The notes beneath the pieces were generated by a model. That model worked only from the letters and a program-made list of their open reading frames with translations, was not told where the DNA came from and did no database searches. The position numbers were made by a program, and so were the translations under genes. Positions 23,101 to 30,377 of a stretch of DNA of 64,000 nt are shown here, in pieces. The stretch is taken from contig NZ_JAHLYT010000007.1 of assembly GCF_025128095.1 (NCBI RefSeq), forward strand, positions 27,873-91,872, given 5' to 3'. This DNA is from Synechococcus sp. CS-1328 (GTDB lineage Bacteria; Cyanobacteriota; Cyanobacteriia; PCC-6307; Cyanobiaceae). Positions within the stretch are counted from its first letter, which is position 1; each line of letters begins with the position of its first letter.

Positions 23101-23204
23101 ACCGAGGTCACCTTCGCTGATGCCTGGGCGAGAACCCCGATGCCAGTGAAAAGCAGCAGGCCTGTGCTGAGGCTGCAGATGGGTCGCAGGAGTGGGGTGG
23201 TCAT
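20190..23204 (-). CDS. Secreted TPR-CHAT protease-like protein
   Basis: This 1004-residue protein starts with a signal peptide (about 1-29, ending LAQASA). Ten 42-residue kinesin-light-chain-type TPR units (about 65-475, LNNLA-LY-QGAYAKAEPL pattern) follow, then a linker helix region and a C-terminal CHAT domain (about 720-1000). CHAT domains are caspase-like cysteine peptidases. The catalytic pair is visible as His814 in HVASHGFF and Cys906 in LSACDT, so the domain looks active. The signal peptide implies the periplasm or beyond. It leads a tight three-gene unit with a degenerate metallopeptidase-like protein and a membrane-anchored protein. The substrate is unknown; the TPRs are the likely recognition platform. 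CHAT proteins are common in cyanobacteria, but few have an assigned role. Confidence 0.93.
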   Translation of the reverse strand: MTTPLLRPICSLSTGLLLFTGIGVLAQASAKVTSVAPDRPAVVTQANGESSNTLLSEVVELNRQVTALYQQGKYHEATQIQVKVLALMEQLLGPDHPGTARGLNNLAQLHNEQGAYAKAEPLHLRALAIREKTLGPDHPETANSLNNLAELYDNQGNYAKAEPLYIRALAINEKALGPDHPGTAQSLSNLALLFLNQGAYAKAEPLYIRALAISEKALGPDHPDTAIRLNNLATLYDSLGAYAKAEPLYRRSLAIREKALGPDHPGTAIGLNNLANLYQLQGAYAKAEPLYLRALAIQEKALGPDHPDTSTSLNDLALLYWEQGAYSKAEPLYIRTLAINEKVLGPDHPETATSLNNLAALYDSQGAYTKAELLHLRALAIKEKVLGSDHRDTAKSLNNLAALYSRQGAYAQAEPFSIRALSIYEKALGADHPDTATSLNNLAFLYVNQGAYAKAEPFLRRGIRIQTLFLQREVPLLPEAQRRAQIDVLDQAWEFAYTFAGLSPDGTSLALFTRLNRQGLLQEIEQRLALLARSPGPQQELSQQIAGLTSRLADVNLSPPQRQTLQQQVGDLEKQLYRLLPALQPHLVEPGEVARVLPADGVLVEFQRYRPYDGRQPIDKRWGEPRYLALRLFPDGRITSHDLGLASGIEPLIRNALKISERGEQSPNDAWVQVRDKVFPPALLSQLKDRNQWFLSPDGELSRIPFAALPAPESLGPGQGPRWLAEVVRLRLITSGRDLLPKPRTTQVQAGQALVIADPEFGAPGTPWASLRATKNEGQEIAAQLKATLLTGSQATAPALQRIKGPRVLHVASHGFFSDPQPSPVNQGPRSRSAAFSGPPASTGDPLLNSGIVLSGANRHRRPVQGASAQALAASPRDGDDDGYLTAKEASRLQLEGTELVVLSACDTATGVSQSGEGVYGLQRALTVAGARTTLLSLWKVDDEATAVFMQRYYTLLKAGQGRQGALVQVQEEFRTNPRHKEWKDHKYWAAWQLTGDTAPLPGL
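21836..23015. repeat. 126-bp tandem repeats encoding TPR units
   Basis: About ten copies of a 126-bp unit lie head to tail within the CHAT gene and encode 42-residue TPRs. The copies are similar at DNA level (for example the recurring GGGGTGATCGGGCCCC segment), so recombination could change their number in frame. Confidence 0.9.
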
Positions 23205-23296
23205 TGCATCAGTGGCCGATCAGATTGAATTTGAAAAAGGCCACGGATGTCTTGAATTGGAGTGGCAATGAGGGTCACTTGAGGAAGGTAGTTTAG

Positions 23297-24118
23297 TTAT
23301 TGACAGAACTTCGGCAAGAGTCTTTGGGCAACGGAAGAGCCTAGCGAAGCAGATTTCTTCGTATCCTCACAGGCTCCAAGCATGTCGCCAAGTTGTGACT
23401 TGGCGAGTCCACGATAACCCCAGGCGATTGCGAGTCTAGGATTGGTAGTAATGGCTAGCGTGAAGTCAGTAATCGCTCCCTTGGCATCGCCTAATTGTGA
23501 CTTTGCGACTCCGCGGCCGGTGTAGGCGTATGCATACTTAGGATTGATGGCAACCGCTTGGTTGAAGTCAGCAATCGCTCCCTTGATATCGCCCAATTGT
23601 GACTTTGCGGTTCCGCGGGCGTGGTAGGCGTATGCATAATTAGGATTGATGGCAATCGCTTGGTTGAAATCGGCAATCGCCCCTTGCGTGTCGTTTAAAT
23701 CCGACTTGAAACTACCGCGGTTGAAGAAAGTGTCGGCGCATTGCGGATTGATGGCAATTGCTTGGGTTAAATCGGCAATCGCCCCTTGGTGATCGCCTAA
23801 AAAATTCCGGGCAACAGCACGGTTGTTGTAGGCTAATACATTATGTGGATTGCTGGAAATGGCCTGGGTTGAATCTGCAATTGCTCCTTGGTAGTCGCCC
23901 GAATTGACCTTGGTGGCGCCACGGATTATGTATGGGTCTTCGTTTTTCGAATTGCTTAGACTACAGTTGCTCTTGTTGAGGATGATTTGATCTTTGCTCT
24001 GTGCTTGAGCGGGTGCCTGCGATAGGAGTAGTGCTCCAGCGGGCACCGCTATGATGACTAGGAGAATCTGGGCGGCAGGCCGCGGCTTGGCGGAGGCTTG
24101 GGCAAGTATGCGCGACAT
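23297..24118 (-). CDS. Secreted TPR-repeat protein
   Basis: This 273-residue protein has a signal peptide (about 1-40, hydrophobic core ILLVIIAVPAGALLL, probable cleavage AQA) followed by six or more 34-residue TPRs of the GAIADF-QAIAINP type (about 60-255). It has no catalytic domain, so a protein-binding role is expected. It lies 92 bp upstream of the TPR-CHAT gene on the same strand and could be co-transcribed. The DNA is visibly richer in A and T than the surrounding window, suggesting a different origin from its neighbours. Confidence 0.85.
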   Translation of the reverse strand: MSRILAQASAKPRPAAQILLVIIAVPAGALLLSQAPAQAQSKDQIILNKSNCSLSNSKNEDPYIIRGATKVNSGDYQGAIADSTQAISSNPHNVLAYNNRAVARNFLGDHQGAIADLTQAIAINPQCADTFFNRGSFKSDLNDTQGAIADFNQAIAINPNYAYAYHARGTAKSQLGDIKGAIADFNQAVAINPKYAYAYTGRGVAKSQLGDAKGAITDFTLAITTNPRLAIAWGYRGLAKSQLGDMLGACEDTKKSASLGSSVAQRLLPKFCQ

Positions 24119-24803
24119 CGTGATTGGATTGGAGCAATATTATTGGTGAGCCTAAAGCACCCGTAAGAGCTGGTCACCTGATTGGTTCGCCAACATCAGG
24201 CAGCCCAGGGAGTCAGGCAATTTGACAGTCATTCAGGGGTGGAGTGGCGGGGTGCTGATGGGCGCAACTCCGGGGTCGGCTTGTGATGGTGTGCCCTCCT
24301 TCGATGTGATCAGGAGGTCATCGCTCGCTTGGGCCACTGCCGGCCTGGACGGCTGAACTGAGTCAAGACTTGTAGGTAGGTCCCCAGTCCTCAACCAGAT
24401 GTTGCAGCACGGCTCTCTCCGGTGCCGACCGACAGTGCTGGCTGGATGGCGCAGTCGGTGGAGCGTTACTGAGGCGCGATTGTCCCCAAGGGTGGCGCTA
24501 GGGGACCAGCCGCCTCGGCACGGTCGGGGTCCGGGGTTTGGTGGTGCAATGACGCCGCTTCGGGGCGATGCTGCTCGCTCCTCTGTTCGGGTTGCCGCTC
24601 CCGCGGCTGGGTGCCTGTCCTGCCTTTGACGGCGTGCTGGTGGCCAAGGCGGTGCAGATGGAAGCCCTGCTGGATGAGGCTCTGGTTGCCACTGCCGGCG
24701 GCCGCCCTGAGCGGCTCGATCGGGAGCGAACCTGTGGCTTGATGACCATGCTTCGCTTCGCGGTGCACCCCACCCCGCCGCTTCGCCCCCCTGGCTCCTG
24801 TCG
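24119..24803. other. 685-bp region without a supported gene
   Basis: Open frames exist on both strands here (for example 24568-24882 plus and 24498-24773 minus), but none has a ribosome site, a recognisable domain or clear codon bias. Translation on the plus strand near 24640-24780 gives a Leu/Ala/Arg-rich peptide that could be a relic of a mobile or duplicated sequence. I cannot name it. Confidence 0.4.
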
Positions 24804-25343
24804 CTACGGAGTAGGGGATGGTCCTGGCGTCCCGGGGGGAACCCATGAGGGGCTGCGCATGGCCAGGATCTCGCGCAGCTGATCGCTCAGCTTGCTGCGG
24901 GGGCTCCGGGCTGGAGCACCTTCGTGGGGCGGATAGGTGATGTCGGCGATGCGCCAGCGGCCGCCCGTGGCCTGCACCAGCACCTGGATGGTCTGCGTGC
25001 TGGAGAATGCCTTGGATCGCCCCACGAGCACCGGGACCGTCACGAAGGCCCGATCCGGTGCCGTCAGCTGACAACCGGCGAGGCGGAACCCGAGGATGCC
25101 CACCTGGGTGCCCTGGAAGGGATTGGAATCCAGAACGCCACTGCCGTCGTTGCGGGGCGACTGGAAGGGCCTGATCGCTTCGCTGAGCTTGGCGTAGAGC
25201 CCTGGGTCGAACCGCTCCTTCTGGCCCTGCAGCGATCGGGTCCAGGTGTTCTGGTTGGTGAGATACCAGCTGTAGACCTCGCTCACCACGGCGCTGGCCT
25301 GGGGAGGGCAGGCGGCCATGGCCAGCAGCAGAAGGGCTTGCAT
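24804..25343 (-). CDS. Small secreted protein, DUF3828-like
   Basis: The frame is open to 25553, but the ATG at 25343 gives a natural signal peptide (MQALLLLAMAACPPQASA) and a protein of 179 residues, so this start is preferred. The mature part contains SEVYSWYLTNQNTW, ILGFRLAGCQL and a WRIADITYP segment, a pattern like DUF3828 proteins (NTF2-like secreted fold). The assignment is tentative. The C-terminus is Pro/Ser-rich and may be unstructured. It is the outermost gene of the accessory block between ureA and ureD. The function is unknown. Confidence 0.65.
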   Translation of the reverse strand: MQALLLLAMAACPPQASAVVSEVYSWYLTNQNTWTRSLQGQKERFDPGLYAKLSEAIRPFQSPRNDGSGVLDSNPFQGTQVGILGFRLAGCQLTAPDRAFVTVPVLVGRSKAFSSTQTIQVLVQATGGRWRIADITYPPHEGAPARSPRSKLSDQLREILAMRSPSWVPPGTPGPSPTP

Positions 25344-25422
25344 CAGAGCCTGAGGATCACAGAAAAATACCGCTGCCCTTCTGGCGAGGAAGTGGCCGCG
25401 TAGGCGCCAAGCACCGCAGTGG

Positions 25423-25806
25423 TTGGTACGTTCTAATCTTCCTAGCCTGGATTCATCCTGTAGAACCCAGGCCTGGTCCAGTTGCGTCTCCGCAGGCGGA
25501 ACCACCTTGGAGAGAGGCGGCTCGGGCGGGACGACGCTTTGGACCATCCCCAACCTCCTCTCCTTCTACCGGCTGGTGGCGGCGCCGATGGTGCTGGTGC
25601 TGGTGGATCTTGATCGACAGTGCCTGTTCGCGTCGCTGTTCCTGGTGAGCCTGATCAGCGACATCCTCGATGGCCTGAACGCCCGCCTGTTTCACCTCCA
25701 GACCCCCCTTCGGCGCCCGGCTCGATTCCTGGGCCGACACGGCCACCTCCTGGGTGGGCCTGGTGCATGGGCTCTACCGCTGCCCACGCTGCTTCTGGCG
25801 GGGTTC
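25423..25806 (+). pseudogene. Broken CDP-alcohol phosphatidyltransferase
   Basis: The frame opening near 25423 encodes WTIPNLLSFYRLVAAP and then SDILDGLNARLFHLQTP, the first half of the CDP-alcohol phosphatidyltransferase signature DGx2ARx8Gx3Dx3D. At the C-run at about 25702-25707 the frame shifts. Removing one C restores FGARLDSWADTATSWVG, which completes the signature exactly (DG-AR-G-D-D all in register). Similarity then fades after LVHGLYRCPRCFW, just before the end of ureD, so the C-terminal membrane half is missing as well. Family members make phospholipids such as phosphatidylglycerol phosphate. This copy should be inactive, whether or not the C-run is a sequencing slip, because the 3' part is lost. 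Confidence 0.8.
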
Positions 25807-25819
25807 TGAGCCTCGCCCC

Positions 25820-26773
25820 TCAGGCCGCCATCCCCGCCAGGGGATCCTCCTGGAACGGCCAGACCCGCGGCAGGGCCGGCGGTTCCAGGCCGCGCACGGC
25901 GCGGGTGCGGGCCCAGAGGCGCGTGAACCAGAAGCGTGCCGCCTGGGTGGAGGTGCCCCGATAGCGGGCCACCAGACCCTGGGGAAGCGGTCCGCAGGCC
26001 ATCTCCCCCTCCAGCCCCGCGCGGTCGCTGCGGCAGGCGGCCAACAGCTCGGCCAGGTGGCCGGCCTCAAGTGGTTCGGGTGCCGCCCATACCAGGCTGC
26101 CGAACACCGGCTGGCCCGCCATGCCGTGCTCCTGATCCACCCCCTCGCCCCCCAGCTCCAGCCGGTCCACCAGCTCCCAGCGGCTGCCATCGCTTCCCTG
26201 GCGCTGGATCTCCAGCTGAGAGCGCCAGCGGCCCGGGCCCAGGTCCTCGCCGGCGGCGCTCAGCCCCAACCGCACCACCTCGGCGCCGAGGAAGCCGGCC
26301 CCGGGCGCCAGTTCCACCCGGGTGCGCTGCTCGAACAGGCCACCGCCGTAGAGCACCAGCTCCTGGGGCAGCCACTCCAGGTCGGCCCCGGCGGCCAGTC
26401 GCAGCTCCAGCTCCTGCTGGGCCCAGCTGCCCCCAGGTGCGCGGCGCGAACGCCCCACGGAGCCGTAGACCTTCTGGGCCGCCACGCTGGTGAGCAGGGC
26501 CCGGCTGCCGGGCGCCAGCTCGGCCTCGAGCCACAGCTGGTCGCCGCCCACCAGGCCGCCGGCGGTGTGCAGCAGCGGCAGTTCGCAGCGGCCATCGCCG
26601 TGGTGCATGGCCCGCTGCAGCTTCAGCGGCGCCGTGGCCCCGCCCTGGTGCACGGTGCGGCCGCCGTCGCCCGGGGCGAAGCGCAGCCGGGCCTCGCCGC
26701 GCCAGGGGGCGGGGGGCGGCATGGAGGCGGGATCGGCCTGGGGGCTTGTGGGAGCTGGGACCTGTCCGTTCAT
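25820..26773 (-). CDS. ureD: Urease accessory protein UreD
   Basis: UreD (also called UreH) binds the urease apoprotein with UreF and UreG and helps deliver nickel. Recognisable blocks are APWRGEARLRFAPGDGGRTV, PLKLQRAM, PLLHTAGGLVGGDQL, ALLTSVAAQKVYG and ELVLYGGGLFEQRT. The frame is open from a GTG at 26821; ATGs at 26773 and 26722 are alternatives, and conservation begins after 26722. It is divergent from ureE. On this strand the next urease gene downstream is ureA, 7.4 kb away, which suggests that an ancestral ureDABC operon was interrupted. Confidence 0.95.
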   Translation of the reverse strand: MNGQVPAPTSPQADPASMPPPAPWRGEARLRFAPGDGGRTVHQGGATAPLKLQRAMHHGDGRCELPLLHTAGGLVGGDQLWLEAELAPGSRALLTSVAAQKVYGSVGRSRRAPGGSWAQQELELRLAAGADLEWLPQELVLYGGGLFEQRTRVELAPGAGFLGAEVVRLGLSAAGEDLGPGRWRSQLEIQRQGSDGSRWELVDRLELGGEGVDQEHGMAGQPVFGSLVWAAPEPLEAGHLAELLAACRSDRAGLEGEMACGPLPQGLVARYRGTSTQAARFWFTRLWARTRAVRGLEPPALPRVWPFQEDPLAGMAA

Positions 26774-26853
26774 GGGGTCATGCTGGGGTCGTGGCAGCCC
26801 CGCTCCAGTAACAACGGGCACAGGGGTGTGATGCCCCAGGCCGCCAGGGTGCC

Positions 26854-27552
26854 GTGGCTACCCCCCCCCAGTCCGGCTGGCCGTCCCTGGTGCCCGCCGC
26901 CCCGTCCGCCCGCCCCGCCCCCGTGTCGTCCGCCCTGCCCTCCGCGTCATTCCCCGCCGGCAGCCCGGAATCGGCTCACCAGGCCCCCGAAGCCCAGGAG
27001 CCGCTGCTGCTGGAGCAGCGCCTGGGCCGCGATCCCCAGGCCGCCGCCGCCGCCGCCCCGCTGCTGTTGCCGCTCACGGCCCAGGAGCGCACCAGCCTGC
27101 GGGGGCGCCGCTGCAGTGCCTGCGGCCGGGCGCTGCTGTTGCAGCTGCCCCGGGGGGCGGCCCTGGAGCCGGGCGAGTGGCTGGGCGGCCCCGGAGCCGC
27201 CCGGGTGCGGGTGGAGGCGGCGCCGGAACCGCTGTTGCAGGTGAGGGCTGCTGACCCCCTGGCGCTGCTGCAGGCGGCCTATCACCTCGGTAACCGCCAT
27301 GTGGCGCTGGAGATCCAGCCCGGCGAACTGCGGCTGTTGCAGGATCCGGTGCTGGCCCATCTGCTGGAGCACCGAGGCCTGATGCTGCAGACGATCGTGG
27401 CCCCCTTCCTGCCGGAGAGCGGGGCCTACGGCCACGCCGATGGACACGGCCACGTTGTTGGCCAAAGTCATGTTGCTGGGCACAGCCATTTTGCTGGGCA
27501 CAGCCACGCCGATGGGCATCGCCACGCTCCTGGCCACAGCCATGACGGCTGA
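26854..27552 (+). CDS. ureE: Urease accessory nickel-binding protein UreE
   Basis: This 232-residue metallochaperone has the UreE core (LLLPLTAQERTSLRGRR, then LLQLPRGAALEPGEWL and AYHLGNRHVALEIQPGEL with the conserved metal histidine). A C-terminal tail (about 195-232) is packed with histidines in GH-H units that bind nickel. The start chosen is a GTG at 26854; it gives an unusually long Pro/Ala/Ser-rich N-terminal extension of about 45 residues, so an internal start is possible. The stop overlaps ureF by 11 bp. Confidence 0.94.
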   Translation: MATPPQSGWPSLVPAAPSARPAPVSSALPSASFPAGSPESAHQAPEAQEPLLLEQRLGRDPQAAAAAAPLLLPLTAQERTSLRGRRCSACGRALLLQLPRGAALEPGEWLGGPGAARVRVEAAPEPLLQVRAADPLALLQAAYHLGNRHVALEIQPGELRLLQDPVLAHLLEHRGLMLQTIVAPFLPESGAYGHADGHGHVVGQSHVAGHSHFAGHSHADGHRHAPGHSHDG

Positions 27553-28207
27553 TCCAGCCGCCGCCGCCCTGGCCCGGCTGCGGCTGCACCAGTTGGTCAG
27601 TCCGGCCTTGCCGGTGGGTGCCTTCAGCTACTCGGAAGGCCTTGAGGTTCTGGTCCAGCAGGGCGCCCTGGCTGAGGCTGCCGCCGTGCGGACCTGGCTG
27701 GAGGCCGAGCTGCGCTTCGGCACGGTGCGCCTGGAGGCGGCAGCTCTGTCCAGGCTGATGCAGATGGAGGATGCCGCCGCCCTGCTCCGGCTCGATGGCT
27801 GGCTGCTGGCGATGCGGGAGGCCCGGGAGCTGCGGGCCCAGCAGCGCCAGATGGGTCAGTCGCTGCTGCAGCTGCTGCGGGCGCTCGGATTCCTGGTGCC
27901 CGCTGAGGATCTCGCCTGGCCCGCCGCCTTCGCCCAGGCCGGCCGGGTGCTGGAGATCGGAGCTGCGGAGCTCACGGAGGCCTATCTGTACGGCTGGGTC
28001 GCCAACCAGCTCAGTGCCGCGGTGCGGCTGGTGCCCCTGGGCTCCACCGACGCCCAGCGGCTGCAGCTGGCCCTGGCACCCCTGATCGCCTCAGAGGCCG
28101 CCAGGCTCGCCGAAGCGGATCCCCAGACCCTCTGGAGTGGCGGGGTGGGCGCTGCCCTGGCCCAGTTGCGCCATGCTGAGCTCTACTCGAGGCTGTTCCG
28201 GAGCTGA
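27542..28207 (+). CDS. ureF: Urease accessory protein UreF
   Basis: This 221-residue protein starts [19 protein letters not shown] at the ATG at 27542, inside the end of ureE. The longer open frame from 27440 is only ureE's His tail in another frame. The family's [19 protein letters not shown] block is intact, as is the C-terminal region with ELYSRLFRS. UreF acts as a GTPase regulator for UreG in the activation complex with UreD. The stop codon overlaps the ureG start by one base (TGATG). Confidence 0.96.
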   Translation: MTADPAAAALARLRLHQLVSPALPVGAFSYSEGLEVLVQQGALAEAAAVRTWLEAELRFGTVRLEAAALSRLMQMEDAAALLRLDGWLLAMREARELRAQQRQMGQSLLQLLRALGFLVPAEDLAWPAAFAQAGRVLEIGAAELTEAYLYGWVANQLSAAVRLVPLGSTDAQRLQLALAPLIASEAARLAEADPQTLWSGGVGAALAQLRHAELYSRLFRS

Positions 28208-28812
28208 TGAGCAAGCTGCGGGTTGGGGTGGCTGGCCCGGTGGGATCGGGCAAGACGGCGCTGGTCGAGGTGCTCTGCCGCCGCCTGCGCCAACGGCTGG
28301 AACTGGCGGTGGTGACCAACGACATCTATACCCAGGAGGACGCCCAGTTCCTCACCCAGGCGGGGGCCTTGCCGCCGGAACGGATCCGGGGGGTCGAAAC
28401 GGGAGGTTGTCCCCACACCGCCATCCGGGAAGACTGTTCGATCAACCGGGCGGCGGTGCAGGAGCTGGAGCAGCGCTTCCCCGACCTCGATCTGGTGCTG
28501 GTGGAGAGCGGCGGCGACAATCTGGCTGCCAGTTTCAGTCCGGAGCTGGTGGATCTGTGCATCTACGTGATTGATGTGGCCGCTGGCGACAAGATTCCAC
28601 GCAAAGGCGGACCCGGCATTACCCGCTCCGATCTGCTGGTGATCAACAAGATTGATCTGGCTCCCCACGTGGGGGCCAGTCTGGCGGTGATGGAGCGCGA
28701 CACGCTGCGCATGCGCGGGGAGCGGCCCTGGTGTTTCACCAACCTCCACAGCGGTGAGGGCGTCGATCGGGTCGAAGGATTTCTGCTGCAGCAGCTGCCC
28801 GGCCTGGCTTGA
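28207..28812 (+). CDS. ureG: Urease accessory GTPase UreG
   Basis: This 201-residue SIMIBI-class GTPase hydrolyses GTP to drive nickel insertion into urease. Visible motifs are the P-loop [53 protein letters not shown] and the NKIDLA guanine-specificity motif. The length and sequence are canonical. It is translationally coupled to ureF and is followed by the NtcA-type site in front of urtA. Confidence 0.98.
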   Translation: MSKLRVGVAGPVGSGKTALVEVLCRRLRQRLELAVVTNDIYTQEDAQFLTQAGALPPERIRGVETGGCPHTAIREDCSINRAAVQELEQRFPDLDLVLVESGGDNLAASFSPELVDLCIYVIDVAAGDKIPRKGGPGITRSDLLVINKIDLAPHVGASLAVMERDTLRMRGERPWCFTNLHSGEGVDRVEGFLLQQLPGLA

Positions 28813-28858
28813 GACGAGCCAGACAGTTGACAGCTGGTTGATGGGCGGTTGAACAAAC

Positions 28859-28874
28859 TGTAGCGGCGGCTACA
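28859..28874 (+). promoter_or_regulatory. NtcA-binding site upstream of urtA
   Basis: TGTA-N8-TACA at 28859-28874 matches the NtcA consensus GTA-N8-TAC with flanking T and A. It sits 85 bp before the urtA start, and a minus-10-like TACCTA lies at 28893-28898, close to the expected distance. NtcA activates nitrogen-scavenging genes when 2-oxoglutarate is high, and urea uptake is a known target. Confidence 0.83.
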
Positions 28875-28958
28875 AAGCTTGGAATGCCTGGCTACCTACC
28901 GTCCGCGAACCGCTGCGAGGCGGACAACAACAAGCGCATTTTTTCCGGAGAGCCCTCT

Positions 28959-30263
28959 ATGAAGCCATTCGCGATGCAGAAATCGTCCCTGCGTCTGATT
29001 GGTGGCGCCACCGCACTGGCCACTGCCTTCAGCCTGGCAGCTTGCGGCGGTGGCGGCGGCGGTGAGACCGCCTCCGGCGATTTTGACGGGGAAGTGAAGG
29101 TCGGAATCCTCCATTCCCGCTCCGGCACCATGGCCATCTCCGAGAACACGGTGGCCGAAGCCGAGTTGATGGCGATCGACGAGATCAATAAGGAAGGTGG
29201 CGTCAAGATTGGCGATAAGAAGCTCAAGATCGTGCCGATCGAAGAAGATGGCGCCTCTGACTGGCCCACCTTCGCCGAGAAGGCGAAGAAATTGATCGAT
29301 CAGGATCAGGTGGCCGTGGTGTTTGGCGGCTGGACCTCCGCCAGCCGCAAGGCGATGCTGCCGGTCTTCGAGGCCAAGGACCACTTCCTCTTCTACCCGA
29401 TTCAGTACGAGGGTCAGGAGTGCTCCAAGAACATCTTCTACAGCGGTGCGGCTCCCAACCAGCAGGCTGAGCCCGCCGTGGAGTGGCTGCTGAAGAACAA
29501 GGGCAAGGATTTCTTCCTGGTGGGCTCGGACTACGTCTATCCGCGCACGGCCAACACCATCATGAAGGAGCAGCTCAAGACGCTGGGCGGCACGGTGGTC
29601 GGTGAAGATTATCTGCCCCTGGGCAACACCGAGGTGGCTCCGATCATCGCCAAGATCAAGCAGGCTCTGCCCAAGGGCGGTGTGATCGTCAACACCCTGA
29701 ACGGCGATAGCAACGTGGCCTTCTTCAAGCAGATGAAGGCTGCGGGCATCACCCCTGCCAATGGCTACTCGATCATGAGCTTCTCGATCGCCGAGGAGGA
29801 AGTCGCGGCGATCGGTCCTGAGTATCTGGAAGGTACCTACGCCGCCTGGAACTTCTTCCAGAGCCTCGATACCCCTGGTTCCAAGAAGTTCACCGAGGCC
29901 TTCAAGGCCAAGTACGGCGACAACCGGGTCACCAATGACCCGGCTGAATCCGCCTACATGATGGTCTACCTCTGGGCCAAGGCTGCCGAGAAGGCCGGCA
30001 CCGTCGACAACAAGGAAGTCCGTAAGTCTCTGATTGGCGTCAGCTTTGACGCTCCTCAGGGCACGGTCACGGTGCAGCCCAACCACCACACCGAGAAGCG
30101 TGTGCTGATCGGTGAAGTCCAGAAAGACGGCATGTTCAAGATCCTCGAGGACAAGGGCTTCGTCAAGCCCGTGGCCTGGAACCAGTTCGTGCCCGAAACC
30201 AAGGGCTATACCTGCGACTGGACCCGCACCGATGTGCCCGATCCCGGCAAGTTCAAGATGTGA
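28959..30263 (+). CDS. urtA: Urea ABC transporter substrate-binding lipoprotein
   Basis: This 434-residue periplasmic protein starts at the ATG at 28959, after a GGAG ribosome site. A longer frame from 28884 would begin inside the promoter. The signal peptide ends in the lipobox LAAC, followed by a glycine-rich linker, so it is predicted to be lipid-anchored. The mature protein opens VKVGILHSRSGTMAISE, typical of UrtA/AmiC-type binding proteins. It is the first gene of urtABCDE. It captures urea at low concentration for the UrtBC membrane subunits. A strong hairpin after the gene probably limits read-through to the rest of the operon. Confidence 0.97.
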   Translation: MKPFAMQKSSLRLIGGATALATAFSLAACGGGGGGETASGDFDGEVKVGILHSRSGTMAISENTVAEAELMAIDEINKEGGVKIGDKKLKIVPIEEDGASDWPTFAEKAKKLIDQDQVAVVFGGWTSASRKAMLPVFEAKDHFLFYPIQYEGQECSKNIFYSGAAPNQQAEPAVEWLLKNKGKDFFLVGSDYVYPRTANTIMKEQLKTLGGTVVGEDYLPLGNTEVAPIIAKIKQALPKGGVIVNTLNGDSNVAFFKQMKAAGITPANGYSIMSFSIAEEEVAAIGPEYLEGTYAAWNFFQSLDTPGSKKFTEAFKAKYGDNRVTNDPAESAYMMVYLWAKAAEKAGTVDNKEVRKSLIGVSFDAPQGTVTVQPNHHTEKRVLIGEVQKDGMFKILEDKGFVKPVAWNQFVPETKGYTCDWTRTDVPDPGKFKM

Positions 30264-30270
30264 TCGAGCT

Positions 30271-30292
30271 GGATCCGGGCTTGCCCGGATCC
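30271..30292 (+). repeat. Perfect 10-bp inverted repeat after urtA
   Basis: GGATCCGGGC and GCCCGGATCC flank a TT loop, starting 8 bp after the urtA stop. There is no T-run, so it is not a classical terminator by itself; it may protect the urtA mRNA 3' end from exonucleases. Confidence 0.7.
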
Positions 30293-30340
30293 CTCGTTCG
30301 GGATTAGGCCACCGGACTCCGTCGCGGTTGCTGCTTTCAC

Positions 30341-30367
30341 GAGGGGGAGTGCGCTCCCCCTCTTTTT
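30341..30367 (+). terminator. Rho-independent terminator/attenuator between urtA and urtB
   Basis: A perfect 9-bp stem (GAGGGGGAG at 30341-30349 with CTCCCCCTC at 30354-30362), a 4-nt loop and TTTTT at 30363-30367 lie 10 bp before the urtB start. Partial termination here would give more UrtA than UrtBCDE. Confidence 0.85.
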
Positions 30368-30377
30368 GTACCCGGCG

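Noticed and set aside
24466..25074. Minus-strand open frame of 202 codons overlapping the small secreted protein gene
   Set aside because: It is out of frame with the supported gene, has no ribosome site, and its composition is Arg/Pro/His-rich.
25754..27244. Plus-strand open frame of 496 codons through the ureD region
   Set aside because: Only its first codons (end of the broken phosphatidyltransferase) mean anything; the rest is antisense to ureD and out of frame with ureE.
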